Assembly (NCBI RefSeq): GCF_032121415.1
Contig: NZ_CP135078.1
Span: 1 to 64,000, forward strand
From: Streptomyces parvus
GTDB lineage: Bacteria > Actinomycetota > Actinomycetes > Streptomycetales > Streptomycetaceae
DNA: 64,000 nt
Reading direction: 5' to 3'
The translations under genes were made by a program, and so were the position numbers. How positions within the stretch are numbered: the stretch's first letter is position 1; each line of letters opens with the position of its first letter. Of the stretch, positions 18,301-25,445 are shown piece by piece. The notes below the pieces were generated by a model that ran no database searches, was not told the origin of the DNA, and saw nothing but the letters and a program-made list of their open reading frames with translations.

Positions 18301-21189
18301 GTCGGGCATCCGGTCCGGGCTGCCGACACCGACCTCGACGGTGAGGTCGGTGACATGGTCGCCGCCCACCCCGAAGCGGCGTACTTCGAACTTCGACCTC
18401 ACCACGAACTGAGTTGTCCGACCCTGCTGTTGCGGATCCGGTGGCGTCGACACCGGGTCGACCCAGGTGTGCGAGCGCGGCACCGGTTCCACCCCGGCGC
18501 GCGCCGCCTCCCAGGCGGGCGACCCGGGGGCGGCGTCGGCGGTGGTCCCTGAGACGGGGCCGGACGCCCCTACCGCCTCGGCCCCGTCCGGGGCCAGGTC
18601 GGCATCCGGGCCGGAGAGTCCGGGCAGGCCCCCCTGCTGGGGCCCTGCCCCCGGAGCGGGCAAGGACGACGAAGAAGTCGGCAGAGCGGTCGGCGGGGAA
18701 GGGGAAAGGGGCGGGGAGGACGACGGTGAGGACATGCCGGGGAAGCTCGACGACGTAGCGGACCGGCCGTCGGACGCCTCGGCCGACGAGGTGTCCGGCG
18801 ACACGGCCGGTGCTTCCGGTGCCGTTGTCGGCACCGCCGGTGCGTCGTGGGTCCCGGCCCGCCGTTGCTCGGGGCGCACCGGATCGGCGATGGGCAGGGA
18901 GGGCTCCGGCGTCGGCCCGGTGAGCGCGTCCGCGCCTGTTTCGGCGTCCGTGCCGGTGTACTCGGCCGGGGCTTCGCCGCTCAGCGGTGCCGCGTCCGGT
19001 CGCGGTGCTTCGGAGGAGGTACGCAGCCCTGTCGGGGGCGCCGGGTCGCCTTCGGGCACGGTCGTGGTCGTGTTCGTGTCACGGGGTGCCGGGGTGAGCG
19101 ACTGGTCCGTACCGTCGGACAGGTACTCCTGACCGTTTCGGTCGGCCTGCTGGTCAGGCAGGCCGGTCACATCGTCGTCTGTCAGGCCTGTCGCGTCGGT
19201 CCCGTCTGTCAGGTCGGTCCGGGAGGACTGCTGTGACTGGCTTCCCGGCGTACCGGGCGATGCGTTGTGAGCTCCGGGGGCGGATGCGGGTGCTGTCGTG
19301 TTCGGGCCGGCCGAGGTGCCCAGGGGCGTCGGCGCTGTGACGGTGTCGGATTCGGCGTCGGTTGCCGGTGGGGCGCCGTTCACCTGCTGGTGTGTGCCGT
19401 GTTCCGTGCCCGGCTGGGCGCCGGTGTTCCGGGCGGGCTGTCCGTGCCCGGGCAGGTCCTGCCCGGTGGTGTCGTGAGGGACGTCCCGTGTCCCGTCCTG
19501 GCCGAACGGTGCGTCGCCCGGGTCGGTATCCACGTGCGTGGCGTCCATACCGCCCGGGGTGTTCGAGTCCGGTGCGGTGGAGGAGCCCTTCGGCGTGGTG
19601 AGCCCCTGGGGGAGGTCACTTGTCGATCGTGGCACGTTCGAAGGCGTGTCCGGCGTGAGGCCGTCGGTGAGGTCCGGTGTCGTGAGGTCGGCGTTCGAGA
19701 CGGACGACGGCCCGGAGGTGCGCCCGGACGGCAGCGTGGACGGGGTGAAGGCCGACGAGGTGGACGGCGGCACGTAGGGGGCCGGTGGCCCGCTCGGGTC
19801 GCTGAAGCTGTTGCTGCCGTTTAAGCCGTTGCCGCTGTTGAAGCCGTAGCCGCCGAGGTTGTTCGTGTCGTTCGGGCTGTTGGAGTCCCGGGTGGTGAGG
19901 TCGAAGGGTCCGGACAGTACGTCGCGGCCACCGGTGGGCAGGATGTTCAGCGCGGACGGCGACGTGTACGGCGGCGGGGGCGTGTACGTGGGCGGCGGGA
20001 TGCTGAGACCGCTGCCGATCCCGCTCGAGAGTTCGGTCGAGACGGTGTTCGGGAAAGGCGCTGCGGGACCCGGGGTGAACAGGTTGCTCTTCACCGTCGA
20101 CGGGCCCTTGACATCCGGGCCCACATCCGGCTTCCCGGACCCCGAACCGCCTCCCAAGCGGCTGTCAGGGCCGGGCAGTTCGTTGATGTCGGTGAACCGG
20201 TCGTTGTTGAAGTAGTTGTTGTAGATCGAGAAGGCGCCCGCGCCGACGGCCAGCCCCGCGCCCATGTCGAACACGGTGCTGGTGCCGGAGCCGACGAACG
20301 TCTCCCACTTGAACTCCCACTTGTCGTAGAAGGCCCCGTTGATGATGACCTCGGCGGTGCTCTCGGCGGTGGCTCCGACCACGAAGGTGGTGACCACGAC
20401 CGGCGGACCGTTCACGATCCCCTTGAACAGCAGACTGTTCGGGTCGATCTTGAACTTGCTGAAGACGTCCCCGAGGAGGTCCTTGAAGAAGTTCTTGATG
20501 GGCTTCAGGAACTTGTCGAAGATCTCCATGAAGCCGGCCGTGAGCGCGCCGAAGGCGGCGGCGACACCGACGTCCTTCCAGTCCACTCCCCCGGGCTTCC
20601 GGCCCCCGGTGTTCAGCCCGATCTGCGCCAGCCGGACCGCCAGCGTCTGGATCGCCTCCTGGATCGCCTGGCCCAGGGTCGGGGCGATGTGCGACATCCG
20701 CAGCAGGCGGTCGATGATGATAAGGATCGCGAGCTTGCTCCGGGCCCGCGCCAGGAACATCTGCGAGACCGAGGCGCCGCCGGTGAACGCGATCAGCGCC
20801 GCCAGGATCGCCAGTTCGGCGATCAGCATGATGATCTCGGCGATGATCTCCCACTTGGACGCCTGGATCTTCTGCGAGTAGTCCACCTGGCCGCTGGCCA
20901 GTTCGTCGAGCTGGAGCAGCAACTGCTGGACGGGGTCGGTGCCGCCCGGTTCGTCGGTGAGCATCCGCACACTCTCGATGTACGGCTTTGCCACCTCCGG
21001 CGGCAACGCCGCCTCCACCATCTGGATCGTCTCCCGCGAGGCCGCGCGCAGATCGATCAGGCCCTTCTGGAGGGCCAGGTAGAGCTCACGACTTTCCCAC
21101 GCCAGATTCTCCCTGGCCTGCAGGGGCATCTCACCCAGCAGGATCCAGAGCATCGTCCGGACGTCCGGCGGAAAGTCGATCTCCTCCAC
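9337..21189 (-). CDS. Giant multidomain protein with metallopeptidase-like and tandem OTU-like domains (3,950 aa)
   Basis: Residues 1-340 contain a strongly hydrophobic segment (about 115-136, IIAEIIMLIAELAILAALIA) and a second helical region. Residues about 345-905 are Pro/Ser/Thr/Gly-rich and probably disordered. At 1033-1043 the motif HEITHMLGLRD fits the HExxHxxGxxD zinc signature of snapalysin-like metzincins. About 1150-2880 is large and unassigned. Residues 2884-3110 are an Ala/Glu/Arg-rich coiled coil. An OTU-like domain near 3165-3400 reads PEDGDAFLHAL with Ala3172 at the catalytic Cys position. A second at about 3430-3690 reads VTGECLFHSF with Cys3437 and a C-terminal VIEVHYNGVDHY. 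A tail domain contains WIYTVTEDGQILLGSE and KRWTVNDKLSRYRS. The GTG start directly follows the stop of a small secreted-protein gene. A contact-dependent effector or surface role is inference. Confidence 0.85.
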   Translation of the reverse strand: MEEIDFPPDVRTMLWILLGEMPLQARENLAWESRELYLALQKGLIDLRAASRETIQMVEAALPPEVAKPYIESVRMLTDEPGGTDPVQQLLLQLDELASGQVDYSQKIQASKWEIIAEIIMLIAELAILAALIAFTGGASVSQMFLARARSKLAILIIIDRLLRMSHIAPTLGQAIQEAIQTLAVRLAQIGLNTGGRKPGGVDWKDVGVAAAFGALTAGFMEIFDKFLKPIKNFFKDLLGDVFSKFKIDPNSLLFKGIVNGPPVVVTTFVVGATAESTAEVIINGAFYDKWEFKWETFVGSGTSTVFDMGAGLAVGAGAFSIYNNYFNNDRFTDINELPGPDSRLGGGSGSGKPDVGPDVKGPSTVKSNLFTPGPAAPFPNTVSTELSSGIGSGLSIPPPTYTPPPPYTSPSALNILPTGGRDVLSGPFDLTTRDSNSPNDTNNLGGYGFNSGNGLNGSNSFSDPSGPPAPYVPPSTSSAFTPSTLPSGRTSGPSSVSNADLTTPDLTDGLTPDTPSNVPRSTSDLPQGLTTPKGSSTAPDSNTPGGMDATHVDTDPGDAPFGQDGTRDVPHDTTGQDLPGHGQPARNTGAQPGTEHGTHQQVNGAPPATDAESDTVTAPTPLGTSAGPNTTAPASAPGAHNASPGTPGSQSQQSSRTDLTDGTDATGLTDDDVTGLPDQQADRNGQEYLSDGTDQSLTPAPRDTNTTTTVPEGDPAPPTGLRTSSEAPRPDAAPLSGEAPAEYTGTDAETGADALTGPTPEPSLPIADPVRPEQRRAGTHDAPAVPTTAPEAPAVSPDTSSAEASDGRSATSSSFPGMSSPSSSPPLSPSPPTALPTSSSSLPAPGAGPQQGGLPGLSGPDADLAPDGAEAVGASGPVSGTTADAAPGSPAWEAARAGVEPVPRSHTWVDPVSTPPDPQQQGRTTQFVVRSKFEVRRFGVGGDHVTDLTVEVGVGSPDRMPDGVWAKVLSGVDTAINAPGHRLPNGDLLHVTVVRVESDPHPNGLNVEFVGRDQQMTRSAWWADADPVDYAHEITHMLGLRDESRHAVAPQRPDGEGSLLGDYRRPAPEGLAQGGLRGRHLQLISTLIGDLPPIPARTPTSASARTTATATVSATATVASPPPVRRPATTSSAPGAEPYAPVLPSTRPPVLDRDLPRPLGGRRDRTDFGNGSRMPAYIDDVQELVQDAPPEVLLELVSGGMTFGHSDVVLRGTGEALAEIGRLLSTGSDGVRPEQPKKGRPAGSNLMADVTYAFTQEPKTLAGDGRVFPYTAQDGSARKLSVVARHYGDWEQFTDTYGSPVKVDGMHRSVFTAGQSKTMQSAFQIALGGPIGPVGAAAFSGFGRLGLRLGFTDRVGYGQTEQGTSQTETRALDGSRVYLDHVYYDLRVTDADGRIVTGPEPAVFGFAVRDGLSVRLPDSVMSAAAAPGRIPRSMELGRQSAYRLVRTEGFGPVSRMRDWAAQEIGVAPGSTAYGELNSFFSSLSFQRQSPALSRGRVTTVPLFADDRTRTPLGVFVVDVVPGRATLITETPDAEMRDINTLAVRNDRSVQKTAAFGIDGVAGPAFNFFDLGNGALNLRLQFGAAFRYLFSVSRTAGLGGSGAIKTAGQVKGDATGLYLVRKTVYVQRSGSGSRPQQFHTWSVDRMTRTEARRLAGWDDGLRRALRAGAPEPFAPAYLTPDRPPTLGMHRVEEFAFSDGTKTGPTGATGRERTFLDTLADEVLTALAAAYPGLVARLDQLAPPEHRTWRERANAVLGPPGPSAGARPAPTTRWKNDDEYRTALANTLEVLSALSYRSMAGNLEALTTTGIRIRFNEPGRIGQGHRYIWLHGELTNRRFEGVQDDFKLRYSSVGVERVDGQKSAKRIGEAGVEGLIAFRDPMTDDIGAPNNAGGPSAGVRWGWQADEETSFGATATYEPMTVSAGPSHLYRYDLSITVDRGGYWRFRGLLRGTATLGLLGTQPFVFRQPQDLLIGTAPGGRQVGGGPRTGQVLISIPGTHAPAVDPHRRAAANPYASVALQPVRTLRPDRARALALGDLSRPGSLVRASDLVGDPGPVTPDGRGSQMFRDLQNHPFLTIGVMPSPALVSALGQAMAAGSGGAWQLTEEGAPTREAVLRAFQPQYLTANFDQSSGPLGWSASGLMGKGPYATLWATFRHLTAVDGIQALTGSVPMDTEMVLGGTGQTAGKLTKTRTFFVGGQLVYARSHAAGPGLLGTYGLVASPWSTADQSSRTVTRSFVHDMNRKGFGHQVLVSGAAEHWLALTASLLGSGAAGRPLVPDWIAAAAGRMTTVPGGWLAHVPEKSAHLVGLIDDGMGEVPRYTRHSWSPQPWLRDDHFGTYAVNALDPTAALVAFEQQVAVLGLDDAGRERVRTLVSSRVLRSLDKETTGGGSSVPARTGAWGWHSVRIGKRQIRIRVQLEPGTPTLEMLDHSVEMEENRRAIETVTEGAESTKGADFGYLVGEAVHTENPTGAVAAGPTFTETGSDRKSSGESRTESTLTVFRAASTEPYAEIATPYTLRITLEADDPAPGRRGPVRTGFDRFRGKQVISVAHPAGTLREHVPLSLMAPDGEPDADLLPPPDLTGLAAPRQGVPPYVLGPDTLHGDGTLKPFRFPATGFDVRRIVGLADIQVANTYALALSYDAGFSVDGPDAARRARDTGLTRLGTGSAQALEDATGNAALTAYYHRAVTPQGYGVPGLTEKNIVSTESAQLELYAKPDFSRARLLTVADGQKMEMLRRTGAGAASSVGRENVQDSALGAGVLISSDKTGMHQMGGSGTGPYAAEGDTLPTSADQLTSINTKPKTGRVFLFAVPTSWLSVADVRRGIKDTRVGRFVGGTFGHVRPGPKAVGSEAYALTWVRDDVARELGLIDDTNFPARVGAAWDAVGEASKAWVDADKAYWKKRRSAIGRREERDAARIALDDAETAAGAARRRLAQSYDVAEAAHNAVEAAEECTDRIRRAGQQSIREAREALEAAEASDTGEAAHEGWAELAREEMAEARAALAAAERTSRERLSPAEVHIAALRERKAAADRRVNTAERALATADRRVGAATRRHDAAVTAFGNRRTLLATLRTTAEDAAAEYHRVRAGTDQLTRWHQEAATVEGRKRLEGRTEPPAVTYLKPAVPAPPVPPALPAYTRTGTGPDARLTSPDEVTYALHEVPEDGDAFLHALVEGLSRSAPGLLTDQGVDLGDRRAAADAVLRMLTARLMDPSDADLLEAVAPDAMDAFSDAEVTGAGLRGAGPLAADTPGGREFDGLGGLMPHSVTPDPAARAALAVAQLMRPGNTEGEAGWNHGAADLLPVLAARTFGVDITVVDEAGRFQDFGPGPSDPTGHLAGTLGLPPGGPRPHVVLSLADRHYRLAVREGAVTDAKPEPKVQGKTEASTQPEPKVQDKTEARTQPEPKPVQPSSALPPDGAARGRPVRVPVTGECLFHSFIASDPGYVRSRLPALAESDPAAYAWLGDADAVRGGLSGRAVVQSTTGHYPGGPETAVVSAMRKAVEAHVTGSGGRLPRSVIGQLRLSTTAEFGARIAGLHRAGLVSLLAHHGVDADMLIDRSEAGLRAELAVLYPTSAAPLDDAEMRTVMRAVARWEEDYITDVGEIFLPLLAHTFGARVEVAWDGRLADTRRAGPSGASRVIEVHYNGVDHYNGSSAEAHDLPVYGDSVAPKRVKPEERDGEGDVRVNPLWIPLDDVDPDLLVTANPDTVWIYTVTEDGQILLGSEQPSGIITPEQFDALLAGMRSVAPDLTADGLRKDLDGLGHTGIAARFGESGRSEPGMSRGSGEVRWSPELKRWTVNDKLSRYRSESVRPGLGQDVAAGRLREVAELLTERLGVRVVPEQVKTATAAPSGQPPAPVVPPPVVPLKGMVSVAELEAIGMTLSLAQSTQAALLRDKLPVEELGLTPEQHRLIRVQRGEPDTSAPMRLLLDSPEPSSPGAAPTPST
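10965..11060 (-). repeat. Tandem 17-residue Pro-Glu-Lys repeat inside the giant gene
   Basis: Two near-identical units encode PEPKVQ(G/D)KTEA(S/R)TQ, followed by a third partial PEPKPVQ. They form a flexible hinge between the pseudo-OTU and the Cys-containing OTU domain. This is a site prone to slippage. Confidence 0.7.
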
Positions 21190-21663
21190 TCAGCGTCTCA
21201 CCTGCCCACCGGCGCAGTGAAGTGCCTCGTCCGTCTTCCGACCGTGAGACCGGATCCGATCGACGGCGTCGGTGCGGGTGCTCTCGACGTACTCCAGATC
21301 GGTGCGTGCCGCCGGGACCAGCGTGTGCAGTGCCCCGTACAGCCCCTGGGTGACATCGGCGCACAGGACCTCTTGTCCGCCCGGCACTTCGGACGCACCT
21401 GCCGGGCGAAGTCGTCCGCCCAGCCTGTCCACACCTTTGGTCAGCGGAGCCCGCACCGTCCGCAGCTCCGCCTCGGCACTCCGGGCGGACGCGGCCACGC
21501 GCTCTTCGCCCGGCGCCACAGAGGCCGACAGGACGGGGAGTTCGACGGAGTCCGCGCCAACGGCGGGCGTGACAGGGATCGTCACCTCTGCCGTCACAAG
21601 GGCGGCGAGAACTGCCGTCGATCCCGTTCCGGCCCATGCACGCGGACAGCAAGCTCGTCGCAT
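21190..21663 (-). CDS. Small secreted protein coupled to the giant gene
   Basis: From the ATG at 21663 the product is 157 residues with an Arg-rich N-terminus and a hydrophobic stretch (TAVLAALVTAEVTIPVTPAV) that looks like a signal peptide. The mature part is mainly helical and Ala/Arg/Glu-rich, containing ELRTVRAPLTKGVDRLGGRL. Its TGA is followed with no gap by the GTG of the giant protein, implying translational coupling and a shared job, for example as a secretion partner. No family is recognised. The frame is open further upstream to 21900, but only the 21663 start gives a sensible N-terminus. Confidence 0.55.
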   Translation of the reverse strand: MRRACCPRAWAGTGSTAVLAALVTAEVTIPVTPAVGADSVELPVLSASVAPGEERVAASARSAEAELRTVRAPLTKGVDRLGGRLRPAGASEVPGGQEVLCADVTQGLYGALHTLVPAARTDLEYVESTRTDAVDRIRSHGRKTDEALHCAGGQVRR

Positions 21664-21850
21664 GGTGCACACGCTAGGTACGTCAGATGACGCCGGGGCG
21701 ACACGCACAGCACGGCGCCGCAACCACCAGTGCCTCGGTGGACATCCGCCGTTCCCCCGGGCTTCACCCAGCCCGAGCCGAGGCCCTCCCGCACCGCGCC
21801 GGGCGTCCGCGAGAACCGGGTCACTCTCTGTCAACCTGAGGTGAGAAGTC

Positions 21851-22916
21851 ATGATCATGCGTATACGCGGTGTCGTTCTGCCTGAGCGCGAGGAGCGCAC
21901 GTTCTGGGTCGACGGAGAGCGGCTGCGGACTGAGCCGCCTGCTGGGGCGGCAGCGAAGCGGGTGGAGACCGTTGTGGACGGCGGATGGCTTTTGCCGGGA
22001 CTTGTCGACGTCCATACGCATCCGGGAGCGAGCGGAGAGTCCAGATGACAGGTTCAACGAGGCCATGTTGCGGCGGCACTTGTCGGCGCACCGGGATGCG
22101 GGCGTGCTGTTGGTGCGGACACCGGGGACCGCGGAGCGGATGCCTGGCTGGGTCGACACAGAACCCGATTTGCCGCGCGTCCGACCGGCGGGCCGGTGGC
22201 CGGCGACGCCGGGGCGTTTCTTCCCCGGGGCAGGGCGGGATGTTGGTGAGCACGAGTTGGCGGGGGCAGCGGTTGAGGAGGCCACGGCCTCGTCGGGCTG
22301 GTGCAAGGTCATCGGTGACTGGCGGTGGGACGAGCCCGCTGTGCCTCTGGATGTGCTGAAGGCGACCGTGGATGCGGTTCATGCTGTCGGTGGGCGGGTC
22401 GCCGTGCACTGCCAGACCGGTGAGGGCTCGCGAAACGCCGTCCTGGCCGGAGCCGACAGCCTTGAACACGGGATGCACCTCGATCCGGATCTCTTGGACC
22501 TGATGGCCGAGCAGGGCACCGCGTACATACTCACTCTCCCGGCGTTCGCCGAGAGTGCGGAGGTCTGGAGAGGCCGCGAGTCCAGCGCGAAGCGCTCGAG
22601 CTGGCTTCTCGGCTGGCAAGGCATGATCGACAATGTGCGTCTGGCACACGAAGCGGGTGTCACAGTCCTCGCCGGGACAGGCACCTTCCCGTGTGGCACG
22701 GTTGCCACGGAGTCTCAATGGCTGCTTCGGGCGGGGATGCCGGCGGAGGAAGCGCTCGGGGCTGCTTCATGGACGGCACGGGACTGGCTGGGGCTACCGG
22801 GTCTGATAGATGGAGCGCCCGCCGATCTCGTCGCGTATGACCGGGACCCAGCTGCGGAGCCAGAGGTTCTTGGACCACCAATGCGCGTGATTCTGCGGGG
22901 CCAGGTCATGCGCTGA
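21851..22916 (+). pseudogene. Amidohydrolase-superfamily protein with a frameshift
   Basis: A good start (ATG at 21851 after GAGGTGAGAAG) leads into RGVVLPEREERTFWVDGER and the metal-binding HxH of LLPGLVDVHTHPGASG. The frame then stops at 22048. From about 22035 the remainder continues one frame over: NEAMLRRHLSAHRDAGVLLV, GGRVAVHCQTGEG (metal His), ADSLEHGMHLDPDLL and LAGTGTFPCGTV, ending at 22916 with MRVILRGQVMR. Together they form a complete imidazolonepropionase/dipeptidase-like amidohydrolase of about 355 residues. One indel near 22035 disrupts it; if that were a sequencing error the gene would be whole. Confidence 0.75.
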
Positions 22917-23138
22917 CCATGTGCGTGTTCATTGGCGGGATGACGCAGTAGGGCACACCTGCGTGGATCTGCGGCTCGTGTCGGTCTTCACTGCGGTGCG
23001 GCCCACGAATCCGCGCGCTGTTGCTCACCCAGCCCGGAGCATACGTGTTGGTCAGACCGGCGGAGGGGTCACCAGCTTCGTCGTGCCGGGGTCAACGTCC
23101 GCCGGGTGCGCGATCAGCGCCACCAGATGGGGCAGTCC

Positions 23139-24042
23139 TTAGAGCGCGTAACACGATCTTGTTGAAGTGTGCTGGTCGGCCGTGACCGGTGTGACGATTC
23201 GGCCGTTCGTGACGGTGTGAGTACTCGGCCGTGGATCGTGGACGACGACTTGTGGGCGCTGATCGAGACGCTCCTGCCGCCTTGGCCGGAACGGTCTCCA
23301 GGCCCTCGGCCGGTGCCGGACCGGCTCTGTCTGCAGGGCATCCTGTTCGTCCTCTACAACGACATAGCATGGCAAGTCCTGCCCCTGGAGCTGGGATTCG
23401 GCTCGGGTCAGACGTGCTGGCGCCGACTGGACCGGTGGCAGAAGGCAGGAGTCTTCGACCGGCTGCACCGGGTCCTGCTCGCCGAGCTGAACGCGGTCGG
23501 CGAACTCGACTGGTCGCGGGCATGCGTGGACGGCTCCCACATCCGGGCGAAAATGGGGGTGCCGACACCGGACCGTCGCCGGTCGACCGGCGACGGTCCG
23601 GCAGCAAGCACCACCTGATCTGCGACGGCCGCGGCACCCCACTCAAGGTCATCACCACCGCGGCGAACGTCAACGACGTCACCAGACCCTCGCCCTGGTC
23701 GACGGCATCCCGCCCGTCGCGGGCCGCCCCGGCCGGCCTCGCCGCCGACCGGACGCCTTGCTCGGCGACAAGGGCTACGACTCCAACCCGAACCGGAACT
23801 CGCTGCGCGAGCGCCGGATCCTGCCTGTCATCTCGCGCAAGGGGTCACCCAACATCAAGAGCATCGGCAAGCTCCGCTACGTCGTCGAGCAGACCTTCGC
23901 CCTGCTCCACCACTTCAAACGCCTCGCCGTCCGATGGGAACGACGCACCGAACTCCACGACGCCTTCGCCTCCCCCGCCTGCAGACTCATCTGCTACCGA
24001 CGCCTCAAGAAGACCCACTCATGATCGTGTTACGAGCTCTAA
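23139..24042 (+). mobile_element. IS5-family insertion sequence (about 904 bp)
   Basis: The ends are inverted: left TTAGAGCGCGTAACACGATC and right GATCGTGTTACGAGCTCTAA, with one mismatch in 20. The flanking bases fit a TA target duplication. The element contains one transposase gene on the plus strand and interrupts the 3' end of the minus-strand small membrane protein at 24039-24236. Confidence 0.85.
23217..24024 (+). pseudogene. IS5-family transposase, two frame changes
   Basis: ORF1 (VSTRPWIVDDDLWALIETLL to SHIRAKM) and ORF2 (GPSPVDRRRSGSKHHLICDG) are joined by a -1 shift at GCGAAAATGGGGG near 23552-23565. This is the position where related IS5 copies in this window also shift frame, so it may be programmed. 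A second change near 23680, where one C is missing after AACGACGTCACC, shifts the frame before GIPPVAGRPGRPRRRPDALL and is probably inactivating. The C-terminal catalytic part YVVEQTFALLHHFKRLAVRW follows. Confidence 0.8.
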
Positions 24043-24236
24043 AGGCGCGCGTTGTGCTCCGCACTTCGTCGGTAGACGTCATGCGCCGCCTGGGTGACGA
24101 ACCCAGCGACGAAAGCGAACGGGCTGCCATAAAGCAGAAGAGGACCCACCTCGGAAATCCAGTCCCCGATGGCGAGAACAGCGACAGCGTCGAGGTAGTA
24201 GAACAGGAACAGTGCCCCTTGGCCGAGCTTCGTCAT
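24039..24236 (-). CDS. Small membrane protein, 3' end altered by IS insertion
   Basis: This is a 65-residue protein with two hydrophobic helices, GALFLFYYLDAVAVLAIGDW and VGPLLLYGSPFAFVAGFV, and a short basic tail HDVYRRSAEHNARL. The ATG is preceded by GGGGGATGGGCG. Its stop codon lies inside the right end of the IS5 element (23139-24042), so the last few residues come from the IS. Function is unknown. Confidence 0.5.
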   Translation of the reverse strand: MTKLGQGALFLFYYLDAVAVLAIGDWISEVGPLLLYGSPFAFVAGFVTQAAHDVYRRSAEHNARL

Positions 24237-24600
24237 CGCCCATCCCCCTTGTGGTCACCGATCTTTCGCCCAGGGCATGCCCGGTCCGTGACGGCCCGAC
24301 ACCGCGCAGAACGGCCCGCACCACCCTGCCCGACACCGTGCCGATCTCGCATGATCGCTTCGTTCCCCAGCCTCACGGCCCCGCCCCTTTGGCATCCGAG
24401 GTCTTCTTTGGTCTTCCACCGGCCACCGAGCTTGAGATCGGGCCGACTTCGATGGCAAAGAGTCCAACATCGAGGTCACCGGACTTGGCGTCTCGGTTGC
24501 GTGTCACCCCCAGACCCCCAGGTCTGCTCAGATGTCGCTTCCACCTGGGGTTTTACGCCCCCTATCCCCAGGTCTTCGAGGTGATTCGGGCATTCTGGGC
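24237..24600. other. No recognisable gene
   Basis: Only short frames occur. A plus-strand segment near 24447-24510 reads DFDGKESNIEVTGLGVSVAC, which could be a protein fragment but cannot be assigned. The sequence CCCCAGGTCT recurs at about 24515 and 24563. Confidence 0.3.
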
Positions 24601-24639
24601 CCAACCCCCCAGTCCCTCGTCGCAGCTCTGGGGGGTTGG
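24601..24639. terminator. Strong 12-bp hairpin downstream of a minus-strand operon
   Basis: CCAACCCCCCAG and CTGGGGGGTTGG form a perfect stem around a 15-base loop. It lies nine bases beyond the TGA (24648-24650) of the Cys-rich remnant, in the expected place for a terminator. Confidence 0.65.
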
Positions 24640-24647
24640 GGGGCAGC

Positions 24648-24916
24648 TCAGCGTCGCGTCTGAGGCAGGAGGAGCGGGCGGTGGCACCGGCAGTGGCCAC
24701 AGGCTGAGCAGCCGGCGCACTCCAGGCAGAAGGAGCCGGGCCAGGTCGTGGGGCAGGAGCAGATCGCGTTGTAGTCGGGGGCATCGTCGAACCAGGCTCC
24801 CCGAGCGGTGGCGCGTAGTCGACGTGGACATGGCCGTCGGCCGTCAGCTCCTCATACCGGGTTCCGCAGCCGGTTGACTGCGCCCACGTGGCAACAACGT
24901 GGGCGGCGGTGCTCAC
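24648..24916 (-). pseudogene. Small Cys-rich protein, frameshifted
   Basis: A GTG start at 24916 overlaps the upstream stop codon (GTGA), a typical coupling signature. The first frame gives STAAHVVATWAQSTGCGTRY and TADGHVHVDYAPP. After one indel near 24795 the next frame gives WFDDAPDYNAICSCPTTWPG, then a cluster of CxxC-like pairs (CLECAGCSACGHCRCH), and a TGA. The Cys spacing suggests a metal-binding knot. The family is not named, and the frame break may be real or a sequencing error. Confidence 0.5.
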
Positions 24917-25332
24917 CGGCTGCTCCGGGCAGGGGCAGCCTTGTTCCAGTCGGCGAGTGCGAGGACGGCGTCCGGGGCGGCCTGCGCCGGGAGCACCGCG
25001 TGACCCGCGTCGAAGCCCTCCAGTGTTCCGGCCCATGCCACGGCCCGCAGCAGCGCGCTGTGCGCCTGCACCGACGGGGGAACGGCCTCCAGGTCCCGGG
25101 GAGGTGCCATGCCGTGGCTCATGAGGATGAGGGACATCTCGAAGAATTCGCCGTACTCGTTCAGGTAGTCGAGCGCGTCGGTGTCCTCGGGCTCGTGCAG
25201 CACGAGCGGACCTTCGGCCCCGTGATGCGCACCGGTCGTGCCGAGCAGGCCGGCCTGCTCCAGGGTCATGAGCATGTGGGCGCGTTCGGGCCGCCCGCCT
25301 GAGTGCAACCACTCCTGCCGCTCCCGTTCCAT
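24913..25332 (-). CDS. Hypothetical protein, possibly 5'-truncated
   Basis: The reading frame from the ATG at 25332 encodes 139 residues, starting MERERQEWLHSGGRPERAHM and including LVLHEPEDTDALDYLNEYGE and LRAVAWAGTLEGFDAGHAVL. It looks like a compact helical protein; I do not recognise the family. The open frame upstream runs through an antisense transposase remnant (25340-25445), so an insertion may have removed the true N-terminus. It is translationally coupled (4-bp overlap) to the Cys-rich frame downstream. Confidence 0.5.
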   Translation of the reverse strand: MERERQEWLHSGGRPERAHMLMTLEQAGLLGTTGAHHGAEGPLVLHEPEDTDALDYLNEYGEFFEMSLILMSHGMAPPRDLEAVPPSVQAHSALLRAVAWAGTLEGFDAGHAVLPAQAAPDAVLALADWNKAAPARSSR

Positions 25333-25339
25333 CTCCAGG

Positions 25340-25445
25340 TCGCGGAGCGGTGCATCAAACGCCTCAAACAGTGGCGCGGCACCGCCGCCCGCTACGATAG
25401 GACAGCCGCGATCTACCTGGCCGGACTCCACGTTGCGGGCCCTAG
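25340..25445 (+). pseudogene. IS5-like transposase C-terminal remnant
   Basis: About 35 codons read RCIKRLKQWRGTAARYDRTA then AIYLAGLHVAG, the characteristic C-terminal helix of one IS5-family transposase group (ERCFNRLKQWRG-type). Nothing else of the element survives. Confidence 0.55.

Noticed and set aside
14971..18552. 1,193-codon plus-strand open frame
   Set aside because: Also antisense to the giant gene, with no recognisable motifs and no ribosome-binding site.
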